Shown here: in pieces, positions 7,448 through 15,525 of the stretch
How the letters are laid out: each line of letters begins with the position of its first letter
How positions within the stretch are numbered: the stretch's first letter is position 1
Virus record (IMG/VR): IMGVR_UViG_3300051212_001285
Coordinates: 1 to 30,304 of that record
Length of the DNA: 30,304 nt
From: a virus
Reading direction: 5' to 3' (one strand)
The notes under the pieces: generated by a model
The model's input: only the letters and a program-made list of their open reading frames with translations
Databases searched by the model: none
Told to the model about the DNA's origin: nothing
Program-made: the position numbers and the translations under genes

Positions 7448-10059
7448 TGGCTTTCTTAAAATACGCAAAAGCAACTGTGGTTCGACCACAGGTAAAAGGA
7501 AACGAGTGGGATCGCGTAAGAGTTGCTTCTGGAGCTAAACGTCTAGACGCTTCTTTAAAGAAGAAGGCGGAAGACATTTTAGGGGAGCCTTTTACTCCAG
7601 ATAGATTCTTACTCACGCACTCTACGATAGTTTGCTCTGTAGACGCGGTTCCTGTACATGGGAGTCGTACAGGGTCACACTATGAAGAGGGTCAGCAAAT
7701 CAATCGGAAATATGCTGACTATCGTGTCACCTCCGACACCGATAAGTTTATCAACAACAACTTGGATTGTTGGTCTCGTGATGTAATCAAGAAGTCATAT
7801 AAGACATTCATTGGGGCGCACAACTTTGTGGAACACGTTCAGGTCGAAGAGCTTTCTAAGGGCCGCATTATTGATGCTGTTCTTAGAGATGTTGGTGAAT
7901 CTATTTATGTGGATATATTGGTAGCCACAGATAAAAAACACGTAGAATTAGTCAATAAAATTCTGAGTGGCGATATGAATGCCATGAGTATGGGGTGTTT
8001 TGTTCCAAACACCCCTATCACTTTGGGTGATGGCACTCGGATTCCTATTTCTGAAATTCATGTTGGAGATTTTGTTCTCACAAAGACAGGTGATTCTAAG
8101 CCTGTTAAAAACATAATGATACATAGAAGCCCTGAACCTTGGCGTATGCGGACTATTTCTGCGATTGGCGCAGAACCGATTACTGCTACAGCCAATCACC
8201 CATTCTTCGTAGCCCGACCCTTAAATGAGTGCGCTTGTGGTTGTGGTGAGAAACTTGAAACAACACACAAGTCAGCCCAACGCAGTCTAGACCTCAGATT
8301 CAAAACAGGTCATGACAAAAGGATTTTCAACCCTAATAACAACTACTCTGAGGAAGAGAAAACTGAGCGTATTCAGAGAATAGAGGCTATCAAGCAGCTG
8401 AACCTGCTAGAAATCCATGCCTCTGAAATCAATGTGGGGGATTACTTAGTGACACCTAGAGTGAAGGACACAAGTACTTCACCTGTAGATAGAGCTAAAG
8501 CAAGACTTTTAGGGTATTTCTTGGCGGAGGGTTCTTTCCTTAAGAAACAAAACAAAGTCGTGGGTGTTGAATTTTCTTTCTCTTTCGGAGAGATTGAAAC
8601 TTATGCCGCAGAGGTGAGAGACCTTTTGAAAGAAGCCTTCCCAAGTGAAAATGAGGCAAGGGTCTATCCAAGAGAGGATAGGGGTTCTTCAAGAGTACAT
8701 ATATCAAGTCAGGCTGTAGCAGAGTGGTTTTTCACACATGGTGGCGAGTATTCTAACTCCAAGAAACTCTCTGTAGAAGTAATGAATTGGTCTTCAGAAG
8801 CACACCTAGAAATGATAGGTGCTTGGATTAATGGAGATGGCACTCTTCACAATATCCATAAACATACATCTGCCTGCACGACTTCATATGACCTCGCTTG
8901 TCAAATGGAGATTCTGCTGGCTAAATGTGGATTGTACACCCGTACTTTTGTCAAACAAACAGACGGTTACAGGCAGACCTCATATGTATTAGAGCTAGGG
9001 AAAGCAGACTCCCAAGTCTTAATCCCATACTGCGATAAGGTCGCTTCTGAAGTTTCGCAGAAAAACTCGTATAAAATTCAAGACGACTTTATCCTTAGAA
9101 AAGTCACTTCTATTTCAGAGTCCTTCTATGAGGGTGAAGTTTATGACCTTGAAGTCGAAGATGAACACACTTATTTAGTACAGGGTGTTGCAGTCCACAA
9201 CTGTTCTGTAGATTTTACCATTTGTACGAAATGTGGTCATGTGGCGGCTGACGAACCTCAAATGTGTCGCCATGTTCGCTATGAAAAGGGCAATTGGTTC
9301 CATGATGAGAATGGAAATAAACATCGTGTAGCCGAGCTGTGTGGTCATGCGACTGAGGGTGAGACAGGTGGTGTTACCTTTATCGAAGCCTCATGGGTTG
9401 AAGTCCCCGCCTTTAAGGGAGCTGTTGCTAGAAATACTCTAGAAATACCCTCTTTAGATGCAAATCCTCATGACTCCATTCTAAACCAAGTTCCTCAGAA
9501 ATGGCTCAGTAAAGCTGCTTCAAGCCGTTTCGCTGGTCCTTTTGATTTTGATGAAGATGAGGGTGGTGGTGATGAAGGCGGTGAAGAGAAAGCACCTGAG
9601 CCACCTAAGTCTATTCTTGATGAAATTGAGACTGTTGTAAAAGACGCAGTTATAGACAGACTCAAGAAAAAGCTAGAAAAAGAAATTCAATCAAGTTTGG
9701 CGCAGGATACTCTGAACCCCCACCAACCTGCGACATCTGATGAAACTACGACTGATGAAACGCTCGTCAAACAAGCTAGGCGACAAAAGCTCTATTTAAC
9801 TGCTTTGAACACCGCAGTTAAAGTTGCCTCTTCTCGTAATGAGGCTCTTGATAATATCCGCCTAGTCAATGACCGCTTCGATGTCTACTTGCCTCCTTAT
9901 GTGTATAAACTCGCGGCTCAAATACCTGCTGAGAAATATAAGGATGTTGGTAGTTATATCTCTCGTGCTGAGAATGATCTTGGCATGAAGCTCTCCAAGA
10001 AAGACTCTCTCCGCTTGGTTAAGCTCGCCAAGTTAGTCTCTCTCAAAAACGGGCGGTAA
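7447..10059 (+). CDS. Prohead maturation protease interrupted by an intein
   Basis: This is an 870-residue precursor of a serine-type prohead protease that would cleave scaffold and capsid proteins during head maturation. The mature extein is 468 residues after removal of residues 184-585. Candidate catalytic residues are His125 in GAHNFVEH and Ser181 in NAMSMG. The C-extein continues CSVDFTICTKCGHV...MCRHV, a Cys/His cluster found next to the serine in capsid proteases of many large phages and perhaps binding metal. The C-terminal 250 residues are acidic, then Lys/Arg-rich, with VASSR and KAASSR motifs. Start ATG 7447 has AAGGAG upstream and touches the previous stop. Since the intein sits two residues after the serine, activity should require splicing. 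Protease identity comes from motif plus position between portal and capsid genes. Confidence 0.82.
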   Translation: MAFLKYAKATVVRPQVKGNEWDRVRVASGAKRLDASLKKKAEDILGEPFTPDRFLLTHSTIVCSVDAVPVHGSRTGSHYEEGQQINRKYADYRVTSDTDKFINNNLDCWSRDVIKKSYKTFIGAHNFVEHVQVEELSKGRIIDAVLRDVGESIYVDILVATDKKHVELVNKILSGDMNAMSMGCFVPNTPITLGDGTRIPISEIHVGDFVLTKTGDSKPVKNIMIHRSPEPWRMRTISAIGAEPITATANHPFFVARPLNECACGCGEKLETTHKSAQRSLDLRFKTGHDKRIFNPNNNYSEEEKTERIQRIEAIKQLNLLEIHASEINVGDYLVTPRVKDTSTSPVDRAKARLLGYFLAEGSFLKKQNKVVGVEFSFSFGEIETYAAEVRDLLKEAFPSENEARVYPREDRGSSRVHISSQAVAEWFFTHGGEYSNSKKLSVEVMNWSSEAHLEMIGAWINGDGTLHNIHKHTSACTTSYDLACQMEILLAKCGLYTRTFVKQTDGYRQTSYVLELGKADSQVLIPYCDKVASEVSQKNSYKIQDDFILRKVTSISESFYEGEVYDLEVEDEHTYLVQGVAVHNCSVDFTICTKCGHVAADEPQMCRHVRYEKGNWFHDENGNKHRVAELCGHATEGETGGVTFIEASWVEVPAFKGAVARNTLEIPSLDANPHDSILNQVPQKWLSKAASSRFAGPFDFDEDEGGGDEGGEEKAPEPPKSILDEIETVVKDAVIDRLKKKLEKEIQSSLAQDTLNPHQPATSDETTTDETLVKQARRQKLYLTALNTAVKVASSRNEALDNIRLVNDRFDVYLPPYVYKLAAQIPAEKYKDVGSYISRAENDLGMKLSKKDSLRLVKLAKLVSLKNGR
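7996..9201 (+). mobile_element. Intein with LAGLIDADG endonuclease in the protease gene
   Basis: A 402-residue intein runs from Cys184 (first residue of CFVPNTPITLGDG, block A) to Asn585 (VAVHN, block G), and the C-extein begins with Cys586. Block B is TANH (Thr248, His251). The two LAGLIDADG helices are LLGYFLAEG (from residue 354) and IGAWINGDG (residues 457-465), with the acidic residues Glu361 and Asp464. Block F is VYDLEVEDEHTYLV. All splicing residues (Cys1, B-block His, penultimate His, last Asn, Cys+1) are present, so both splicing and homing look possible. Between block B and the first helix is CACGCGEKL, a small Cys cluster that may bind metal. Confidence 0.93.
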
Positions 10060-10081
10060 GCCCCCTAGAAAGGATAGACCC

Positions 10082-12268
10082 ATGAGTTCTATGCGTAATC
10101 GAAATCGTTTTCGGAGGGCAAACTCTGGTTTGCCCGGCTATGATAACTTAGGTTGGGATAGTTTTGGACATCCCGCTTCTATGGCTCAACCTGACGCAGA
10201 TGAATACGGCTTTGATTCTGAGTTCGGTGAGGGTGTCCGTAAGGGTCCCTATCGCTCAGGACCTGCTCCCGCCTCTGTCGGCTGGTCTCCCGACCACCCC
10301 GCAACTCGTGAGTCTCTCCTAGAGGATTATGAGGAGACTCACGACCTCTATAACGCAAACATCAAGCAGGCGATGGAGCGTAAGGCTTCTAAGTGTATCG
10401 TAATTGCTCAGAGTCGTCTCGGCAAGAACGCTTCACAGCAGGAAATCGAAGACCTCGCCCTCAAGTATATGGACATCCCCGCCACTTCTATTAATCAGAA
10501 GTTTAAGCGTGTTGCCTCTACATTCTTAGCCGAGGACTCTCTACAGGAAGCCACAGGTTACACCGGTGTTGATGTCGGTCCCGGTAATGTCATGGCTGAC
10601 GAAGACCTCATGGCTGAAGATGAGGTTTCCGCAGGTCATCATATGGGCGGTTATATGGCTGACGAAGACCTCATCGCTGAAGATGAAGTTCCCGCCGGTC
10701 ATATGGGCGGTTATATGGAGGACGAGTTTGACCCCATGATGGAAGAGGACGAGTTCGACCCCATGATGGAAGAGGACGAGTTCGACCCCATGATGGAGGA
10801 GGACGAGTTCGACCCCATCATGGAAGAAGACGAGTTCGACCCCATGATGGAGGACGAGTTTGAGTCTGAGATGGTTTCTCCCATCGCTAATCTTTCTGAG
10901 GAGATTGCCTCTCTCAAGAAGGCGAATATGCGTTTAGCGCGTCAGATTCGCAAGTTTGCCGAGGACTCTGTACAGGAAGCCACCGGCTATGAGGGTCTTG
11001 ATGAGAGCGTAGACTTTGATTCCTCTTTAGAGGATGAGGGTCCTGCTCCTCGTCTCGCCAGCACCAAGTTTGCTTCTCGCATGGCAGAACTCTCTGAGAT
11101 GGCGGCGGCGGCAGAGACTGAGGGTGACGACGAGATGATGGCTGAGATTCTCGCTGAGATGAATGACTTGACCGCTGCTTATCGCAGACATAGTCCTTAT
11201 GGCGAGTCTTTGCATGGTTTTGGCTATCAGGATCCCGACACTCGTTGGAAGCATCGCACTCAGGGTCGTTGGAAGGCACGCGGTCAGAGTATGCCGAAGG
11301 GCTTCCGTCCAGACATGAACCCTTATTGGGATGCCGAGACCAAGAGGCTCCACAATCAAGAGTACTACGCTAAGAATAAGCATCTTTGGCATGAGCAGAG
11401 AGCGCGCAAGAGGCAGCGTCGTTTACTAGACCGTGGTCTTCCTATGGATTACACGGGTCGTCTCCCTCGCCGCCCTCGCGGTATGTTCATGGCTGATGAC
11501 ATGGATATGGGCTTTGATGGCGATATGGGCTACGATGAGTTTGAGCCAATGGACGAGGACATGGGCTATGACGAGCAGGAGGCTTTTACAGACCTCTTAG
11601 CTGAGATGGAGGAGACCGCAGGTCAGAACGCGGACTTCGTCATTAAGCCTAAGAAAGTCCCCGGTAAGAACGCCGAAGCGGAGATTACCTCTGAGGAGGA
11701 GTCAATGCTTGCTGAGATGCTTGCCGAGCTAGAGACTACCGAAGAGCCTGTGGCTTCCAAGAAGGCTTCTGTCAAGTCTGCCCTCAACTCACGTAAGGCT
11801 GCCGCCAAGAGGCGTGCTACCGAGGAAGAGGCAGACGAGGAGGAGGCTGATGAGGAGCATGAGGGCGAGGATGTGATGGGTCTTGGCAAGAAGGCTAAGA
11901 TTGACCCCAAGCTCGCCCGCATCTTTGCAGCTGCCGAGGAGGAGGCTGATGAGGAAGAGGCAGACGAGGAGGAGGCTGACGATGAGGAGCCTGTGGCTTC
12001 CAAGAAGGCTTCTAAGTCTCGTAAGGCTGCTACCAAGAGGCGTGCTGCCGAGGAAGAGGCAGACGAGGACGACGAGACAGAAATCGTTGCCGAGTTTGAT
12101 GACATGGCAGACGAGGAGGAGCCTGTAGCTTCTAAGAAGGCTTCCAAGACCCGTCAGGCTTCCGTCAAGACTCTTGGCAACATCAGTCGTGAGGCTTCCG
12201 CGTCTTCTTCTTCTGAACTCTCGAAGCTCTGGGAGTCCGCTCCCGATGTGAGCAAGTATTTCTCTTAA
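10082..12268 (+). CDS. Acidic, repeat-rich scaffold-like head protein
   Basis: This 728-residue protein lies between the protease and capsid genes, the place of the T4 scaffold gp22. It is dominated by Asp/Glu and contains several internal repeats. AEDSLQEATGY and AEDSVQEATGY occur near residues 155 and 296. A duplicated MADEDLxAEDEVxAGH block is followed by five copies of EDEFDPMME. Three copies of EEPVASKKAS occur near the end, alternating with EEEADEEEAD runs. A basic island (about residues 405-465) contains EYYAKNKHLWHEQRARKRQRR, similar to the basic part of the Dps fusion protein at 22227. Codon use is strongly biased, as in highly expressed genes. Start ATG 10082 has AAAGGA upstream. 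A scaffold substrate for the protease is the best inference; a DNA-organising internal protein is the alternative. Confidence 0.6.
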   Translation: MSSMRNRNRFRRANSGLPGYDNLGWDSFGHPASMAQPDADEYGFDSEFGEGVRKGPYRSGPAPASVGWSPDHPATRESLLEDYEETHDLYNANIKQAMERKASKCIVIAQSRLGKNASQQEIEDLALKYMDIPATSINQKFKRVASTFLAEDSLQEATGYTGVDVGPGNVMADEDLMAEDEVSAGHHMGGYMADEDLIAEDEVPAGHMGGYMEDEFDPMMEEDEFDPMMEEDEFDPMMEEDEFDPIMEEDEFDPMMEDEFESEMVSPIANLSEEIASLKKANMRLARQIRKFAEDSVQEATGYEGLDESVDFDSSLEDEGPAPRLASTKFASRMAELSEMAAAAETEGDDEMMAEILAEMNDLTAAYRRHSPYGESLHGFGYQDPDTRWKHRTQGRWKARGQSMPKGFRPDMNPYWDAETKRLHNQEYYAKNKHLWHEQRARKRQRRLLDRGLPMDYTGRLPRRPRGMFMADDMDMGFDGDMGYDEFEPMDEDMGYDEQEAFTDLLAEMEETAGQNADFVIKPKKVPGKNAEAEITSEEESMLAEMLAELETTEEPVASKKASVKSALNSRKAAAKRRATEEEADEEEADEEHEGEDVMGLGKKAKIDPKLARIFAAAEEEADEEEADEEEADDEEPVASKKASKSRKAATKRRAAEEEADEDDETEIVAEFDDMADEEEPVASKKASKTRQASVKTLGNISREASASSSSELSKLWESAPDVSKYFS
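10592..10714 (+). repeat. Two-copy tandem repeat (63 and 60 nt)
   Basis: Two in-frame units starting ATGGCTGACGAAGACCTCAT (10592 and 10655) encode MADEDL...AEDEV...AGH...MGGY. The second unit lacks one His codon. They lie in the scaffold-like gene just before the 27-nt repeats. Confidence 0.85.
10718..10852 (+). repeat. Five-copy 27-nt tandem repeat coding EDEFDPMME
   Basis: Five in-frame units of 27 nt (GAGGACGAGTTYGACCCC followed by ATSATGGAR) encode EDEFDPMME, with Ile for Met in the fourth. The near-identity of the units at DNA level suggests recent expansion; copy number may vary between related phages. A partial sixth copy (DEFE) follows. Confidence 0.93.
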
Positions 12269-12403
12269 GAAATAACTGCGAGTAGTTTGTTTATAACACA
12301 ACGCTAGTATTGGGGTGGTTGGTCATAGTGACCCACCTCTAACACAAACAACACACTACTTCCTTGAAAACAGGGAGTACGAGCACAACATAGGAAAATA
12401 ACT
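12269..12403 (+). promoter_or_regulatory. 135-nt leader before the decoration-like gene, with a hairpin
   Basis: This is the longest gap in the capsid block. It contains GGTG...GGTCA (12314-12325) pairing with TGACC...CACC (12329-12337) around a TAG loop with a 3-nt bulge. No U-tract follows, so a classic terminator is unlikely. AGGAAA at 12392-12397 is the RBS for ATG 12404. A promoter could lie here, but I see no convincing -35/-10 pair. Confidence 0.35.
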
Positions 12404-13036
12404 ATGGCTCTACTTGGACAAGCTAGTGGTGGGTTCGCTGAGTCAAGCTCGGCTCTCCGTATACTCCACGTTGGTGTGCGTAACACCCTCGGTGAGTTAA
12501 CTGCGGACAGCTTTACTCAGACTAACCCCCCTGTAATCACAACGGCTGCAACTGTAACGCAGGCTTCGGGTCTTCTTGACGGACTCGTGAGAGGCGTACT
12601 TAGCGGCTCAATCGCCTTCGCTCGCCCTGATGGGGATGCCACTCATGGTGGCCCCACAGATTCAGGTGTTCTTGCTGTTGCGACCCAGCGCGCGCTTGGT
12701 GTTTTCATTAACAACGCTGTTGGTAATGCTTACACGAACCTTCCTGCCGTTGCTTCAAACCGTGGACCCTATGTGTCAGCACAGGGTTCCTACGGCAACA
12801 AGCTCTACGAGACTAAGATTCTCACCGGTGGTGATGCAGGTGATGACCTTGCCTACACCGTGGGTGATAAGCTCGTGGCTTCTGTCAACGGCTATCTCAC
12901 CAACAGCACCGTAGATGCCGATCTCCATGACTTTGCTCACGATATCGGTGGTGCTGCCGAGATTACTACCATCGCTATTCTTACCATTGTACCTGACTCC
13001 AACTCTGATGAGTTGGTTTACGACCAGCGCATCTAA
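12404..13036 (+). CDS. Probable capsid decoration or head-stabilising protein
   Basis: This 210-residue protein is rich in Gly, Ala, Thr and Val and poor in Lys, with predicted beta structure throughout, a composition common to phage capsid decoration and head-fibre proteins. It begins MALLGQASGG and ends in a beta-rich region (ITTIAILTIVPDSNSDELVY). It sits 17 nt before the major capsid gene and shares that gene's strong codon bias, so it is likely made in large amounts. I do not recognise a named family. The role is inferred from composition, position and codon use. Confidence 0.6.
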   Translation: MALLGQASGGFAESSSALRILHVGVRNTLGELTADSFTQTNPPVITTAATVTQASGLLDGLVRGVLSGSIAFARPDGDATHGGPTDSGVLAVATQRALGVFINNAVGNAYTNLPAVASNRGPYVSAQGSYGNKLYETKILTGGDAGDDLAYTVGDKLVASVNGYLTNSTVDADLHDFAHDIGGAAEITTIAILTIVPDSNSDELVYDQRI

Positions 13037-13053
13037 TAGAAAGGAGTCTAGTC

Positions 13054-13929
13054 ATGTCTAACAATATTGACAATGCCGTAAAGCAGAAGCTAATCGCTGA
13101 CTACATCAAGACCCCTCAGGGTCGCAGCAAGCTCGCAGCTTCGATGACTCAGCCTTTGCGTCTTCGCAGAGACTACACCTCTGTGGGTCGTAAGACTTTC
13201 CTTGTTGAGCAGTTGCCTGATGGCGCTCTGCCCATTTATGACAAGGACCCTGATGTCACCGCCTTCGTGGTGGGTGAGGAGGGCGAGAACATCCTCGCCA
13301 TCACCAAGCCTCGTCGCGTGATTTTCCCCTTGTTTGAGATTGCCTCAAACCCTGAGATTCCCTTAACTCAGATTAAGGAGCGCCGCTTCGACCTCATCGA
13401 GCGCGCACAGGATTTGGCGCGTGCTCAGATTCAGGCGGCAGAGGACGAGCGCGTCTTCGCTATCCTTGACGCTGTGGCGACACAGGGTTTTGATAGCTTG
13501 GGCGTGGAGAACGCGGACATTCCCGTGATTGCTCCCCTCAATGGTCCTCTTCTCGCGGATGCTTACGCTCTCATTGAGCGTCACGACCTTCGCGTTGCGC
13601 GCGTTTACATGAACGCTCGTGACTATGCAGACATCAGAAAGTTCGGTCGTGACATCCTTGACATTGAGAGTCAGGCAGCTCTCTTGAAGACCGGTCTTCA
13701 GGCTACCCTCTGGGGCGCTCAGATTATCACATCTCGCCTTGTGCCTGTCGGCACTGTGTATGTGACCTGTGAGCCTGAGATGTTTGGTCGTATTCCTGTC
13801 CGTACAGAGCTTACTGTTCTCTCGGCTGACGATCCTAAGGCTCGTACCATCGGCTTCTCCGTGTTCGAGAACCTCGGTATCGGTGCATACAACCCTCGTG
13901 GTCTTGCCCGCCTCACCGTGACTCGCTAA
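13054..13929 (+). CDS. Major capsid protein (HK97 fold)
   Basis: This 291-residue protein would form the head shell. The pattern fits HK97-fold capsid proteins of large phages: a flexible N-terminus (GRSKLAASMTQPLRLRRDY), an E-loop/P-domain region with AQDLARAQIQAAEDERVFAILD as the long helix, an A-domain segment VYMNARDYADIRKFGRDILD, and near the C-terminus LWGAQIITSRLVPVGTVYV. KLAAS near residue 28 could be a maturation cleavage or targeting site, like similar motifs elsewhere in the window. The RBS is AAAGGAG, and codon use is the most biased in the window. It is short for a T4 gp23 but normal for many other myovirus capsid proteins. Confidence 0.85.
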   Translation: MSNNIDNAVKQKLIADYIKTPQGRSKLAASMTQPLRLRRDYTSVGRKTFLVEQLPDGALPIYDKDPDVTAFVVGEEGENILAITKPRRVIFPLFEIASNPEIPLTQIKERRFDLIERAQDLARAQIQAAEDERVFAILDAVATQGFDSLGVENADIPVIAPLNGPLLADAYALIERHDLRVARVYMNARDYADIRKFGRDILDIESQAALLKTGLQATLWGAQIITSRLVPVGTVYVTCEPEMFGRIPVRTELTVLSADDPKARTIGFSVFENLGIGAYNPRGLARLTVTR

Positions 13930-13944
13930 AGAAGGAGAATAATT

Positions 13945-14259
13945 ATGTATAGAAGTGCTAAATTAGTTCAAGCCGCATCCGCCGCGATTGTCCGTTTCAC
14001 CCCCACACGTGGTGGTTCTGGTCGTCTTGAGATTTTCGTGTTTGATAAAGATGCAGACCGCCTCATGATGACAGCCAGCGGTTTGGAGGATGTTTATGAG
14101 GGGCGTGCTATGCCTGTTTCTCAGATGAGTCCAATCGGGCTTGGTGGGAAGAACCCCATGCGCGTCTTTAGTCTGAAGATCCGTATTGAGGATAAGGCCG
14201 CTTTTGTTGCTGCATTAGGCAGTTCGAGCTTCACAGTAGTAGAAGTTCCTGCGGGCTGA
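13945..14259 (+). CDS. Small protein of the capsid operon
   Basis: This 104-residue protein is encoded 15 nt after the capsid gene with RBS AAGGAG and the same strong codon bias. It begins MYRSAKLVQAASAAIVRF and is predicted to be mixed alpha/beta (RLEIFVFDKDADRLMMTASG, FSLKIRIEDKAAFVAALG). The family is not recognised. Tight linkage to the capsid gene suggests a minor capsid, vertex or decoration protein, but no motif proves it. Confidence 0.65.
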   Translation: MYRSAKLVQAASAAIVRFTPTRGGSGRLEIFVFDKDADRLMMTASGLEDVYEGRAMPVSQMSPIGLGGKNPMRVFSLKIRIEDKAAFVAALGSSSFTVVEVPAG

Positions 14260-14341
14260 ACTTATTTCTTAAAGACTCTAGATTCTTTACTCCCTGCATG
14301 AATTTATTGGGGAGAGAATAAGATAAAAGAGGCGAAGAGAT

Positions 14342-14385
14342 AGAGCCTCTACTGAACCAATATAGAAAGGTTCAGTAGAGGCTCT
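14342..14385 (+). terminator. 17-bp perfect stem-loop after the capsid operon
   Basis: AGAGCCTCTACTGAACC (14342-14358) and GGTTCAGTAGAGGCTCT (14369-14385) pair perfectly around the 10-nt loop AATATAGAAA. It lies about 80 nt after the last capsid-block gene and 70 nt before the next start. What follows (TACTATTATAG) is not a proper U-tract, so the role may be transcript 3'-end protection, RNase III processing or partial termination. Confidence 0.5.
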
Positions 14386-14455
14386 TACTATTATAGTTGC
14401 TTTATTTCTAAGGCAAGAGAGTGTCCTTAATCTTTTCAGACATGGAGATAACAAG

Positions 14456-14839
14456 ATGAGAAGAACCGCTAGTGAAGTTTTAAGAAGTCTTGAGATGAGA
14501 GTTGCCCGTCTTGAGGGTCGTACCGCAGCAGGTGGCGATATTGGTATTAAGATTGATATTAAATCTGATGCATCCGAATACCTAGAGGAGTTTAAGAATT
14601 CGGATTTTTCTTTCCTAGAAAGACTTTCTATTGCAGACTTCAACAATAGAGACTTCAAGTTGAACTCGATTCAGAAGGACAAGTTTGGTCTTAATGTGAT
14701 TGTTTCTCTACACCCTACGAATACTATCTACTACTTCGTAGCTGCCTATTCATTTAATGGTACTCTTATGTCTATTGAGGGTGTCTTTGATGACCTTCGT
14801 TTGGCGAAACAAGCTGTGAGGTCTTTAACTATTCAATGA
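14456..14839 (+). CDS. Tagged small protein 1 of 3
   Basis: This is a 127-residue protein whose first 20 residues (MRRTASEVLRSLEMRVARLE) are nearly identical to those of the two following genes, while the rest is unrelated to them. The tag is amphipathic with heptad spacing (V, L, L, M, V, L), followed by a short Gly/Ala linker and then a predicted alpha/beta body of about 95 residues. The body contains no motif I recognise. Start ATG 14456 has GGAG upstream, with a leader different from that of the other two. Possible roles are internal head proteins carried by the shared tag, or proteins docking to one partner through a coiled coil. Confidence 0.75.
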   Translation: MRRTASEVLRSLEMRVARLEGRTAAGGDIGIKIDIKSDASEYLEEFKNSDFSFLERLSIADFNNRDFKLNSIQKDKFGLNVIVSLHPTNTIYYFVAAYSFNGTLMSIEGVFDDLRLAKQAVRSLTIQ

Positions 14840-14981
14840 AGTCTCGTCTTAATCTCCTATATATACTTGTCAAAATAAGGTTTTGATTAGGACAGGTGTC
14901 CTTATATCAATTTTGATGAATTGACGACTCATTTTATATCTTGTTTATCGTTGGCTTAGTCAAATCAAAAACTCAAACCCC

Positions 14982-14999
14982 TATCTAGGAGTATAGATA
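14982..14999 (+). promoter_or_regulatory. Hairpin with the RBS in its loop (tagged gene 2)
   Basis: TATCTA (14982-14987) pairs with TAGATA (14994-14999). The loop GGAGTA displays the Shine-Dalgarno, and the last paired base is the A of the ATG. The same 18 nt recur before tagged gene 3. Confidence 0.6.
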
Positions 15000-15424
15000 T
15001 GAGAAGAACCGCTAGTGAAGTGGTAAGAAGCCTTGAGATGAGAGTTGCCCGTCTTGAGAGTCAATCTTTTAGATCGGCTTCCTCAGACGATATGATTGAC
15101 GAATCCATTGATTTTCTTGAACGCAAAGGATTTAAGTTTAGCAGAGATACTGCTTTCAGTTATGATTTTAAGTATAGCTTCACCCATCCTAAGTTTGGTC
15201 CTCAGACAATCACAGTGCCTTTCAAAAAAAGCGTAGGAACTTTCGAAGATGATATAAACCGCCCTTATGAGGTTAAAAAATTTCTAGACGAAGTACCCAA
15301 CATAAAGAATAGCATAATATCAAAAACTCTCAATGAAGGGAATTTTAAATTTAAGACTGAGATGGAGTACGATTTCGCAGGAGCTCTTCTGAAGCACATT
15401 AAAAATCTTGAGCGTTCTCGTTAA
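14999..15424 (+). CDS. Tagged small protein 2 of 3
   Basis: This 141-residue protein starts MRRTASEVVRSLEMRVARLE, matching the first tagged gene at all but one residue and at 57 of 60 nt. The body (residues 25-141) is charged with mixed helices and strands, and differs from both neighbours; it has no recognised motif. The preceding 160 nt gap holds two small hairpins (AGGAC/GTCCT at 14889-14902 and TCAATT/AATTGA at 14907-14924). The start is fixed by the hairpin-borne GGAG and by alignment of the tag. Confidence 0.75.
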   Translation: MRRTASEVVRSLEMRVARLESQSFRSASSDDMIDESIDFLERKGFKFSRDTAFSYDFKYSFTHPKFGPQTITVPFKKSVGTFEDDINRPYEVKKFLDEVPNIKNSIISKTLNEGNFKFKTEMEYDFAGALLKHIKNLERSR

Positions 15425-15507
15425 TTTATATTTGGCGATATCAAGCGATTAAGGGATTTAATAGTTCATATATATACTCTCTAGACAGAGAGGGTGTATT
15501 TCAACCC

Positions 15508-15525
15508 TATCTAGGAGTATAGATA
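15508..15525 (+). promoter_or_regulatory. Hairpin with the RBS in its loop (tagged gene 3)
   Basis: TATCTA (15508-15513), loop GGAGTA, TAGATA (15520-15525): identical to the element at 14982, again ending on the A of the start codon. A second hairpin, CTCTCT/AGAGAG (15477-15492), lies just upstream. Confidence 0.6.

Noticed and set aside
10592-10852. CRISPR-like array
   Set aside because: The repeats are contiguous, in frame and without unique spacers; they encode protein repeats.
11623-12301. Long minus-strand frames rich in Ser or Leu opposite the scaffold-like gene
   Set aside because: They are antisense shadows of Asp/Glu/Ala repeats on the + strand, with composition explained by the repeats.
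12364-12392. TTGAAA as a -35 box before the decoration-like gene
   Set aside because: The bases at the right spacing (AACATA) are a poor -10, so I did not call a promoter.
15432-15461. TTGGCG before tagged gene 3 as a promoter like the one at 16070
   Set aside because: No good -10 at 16-18 nt spacing.
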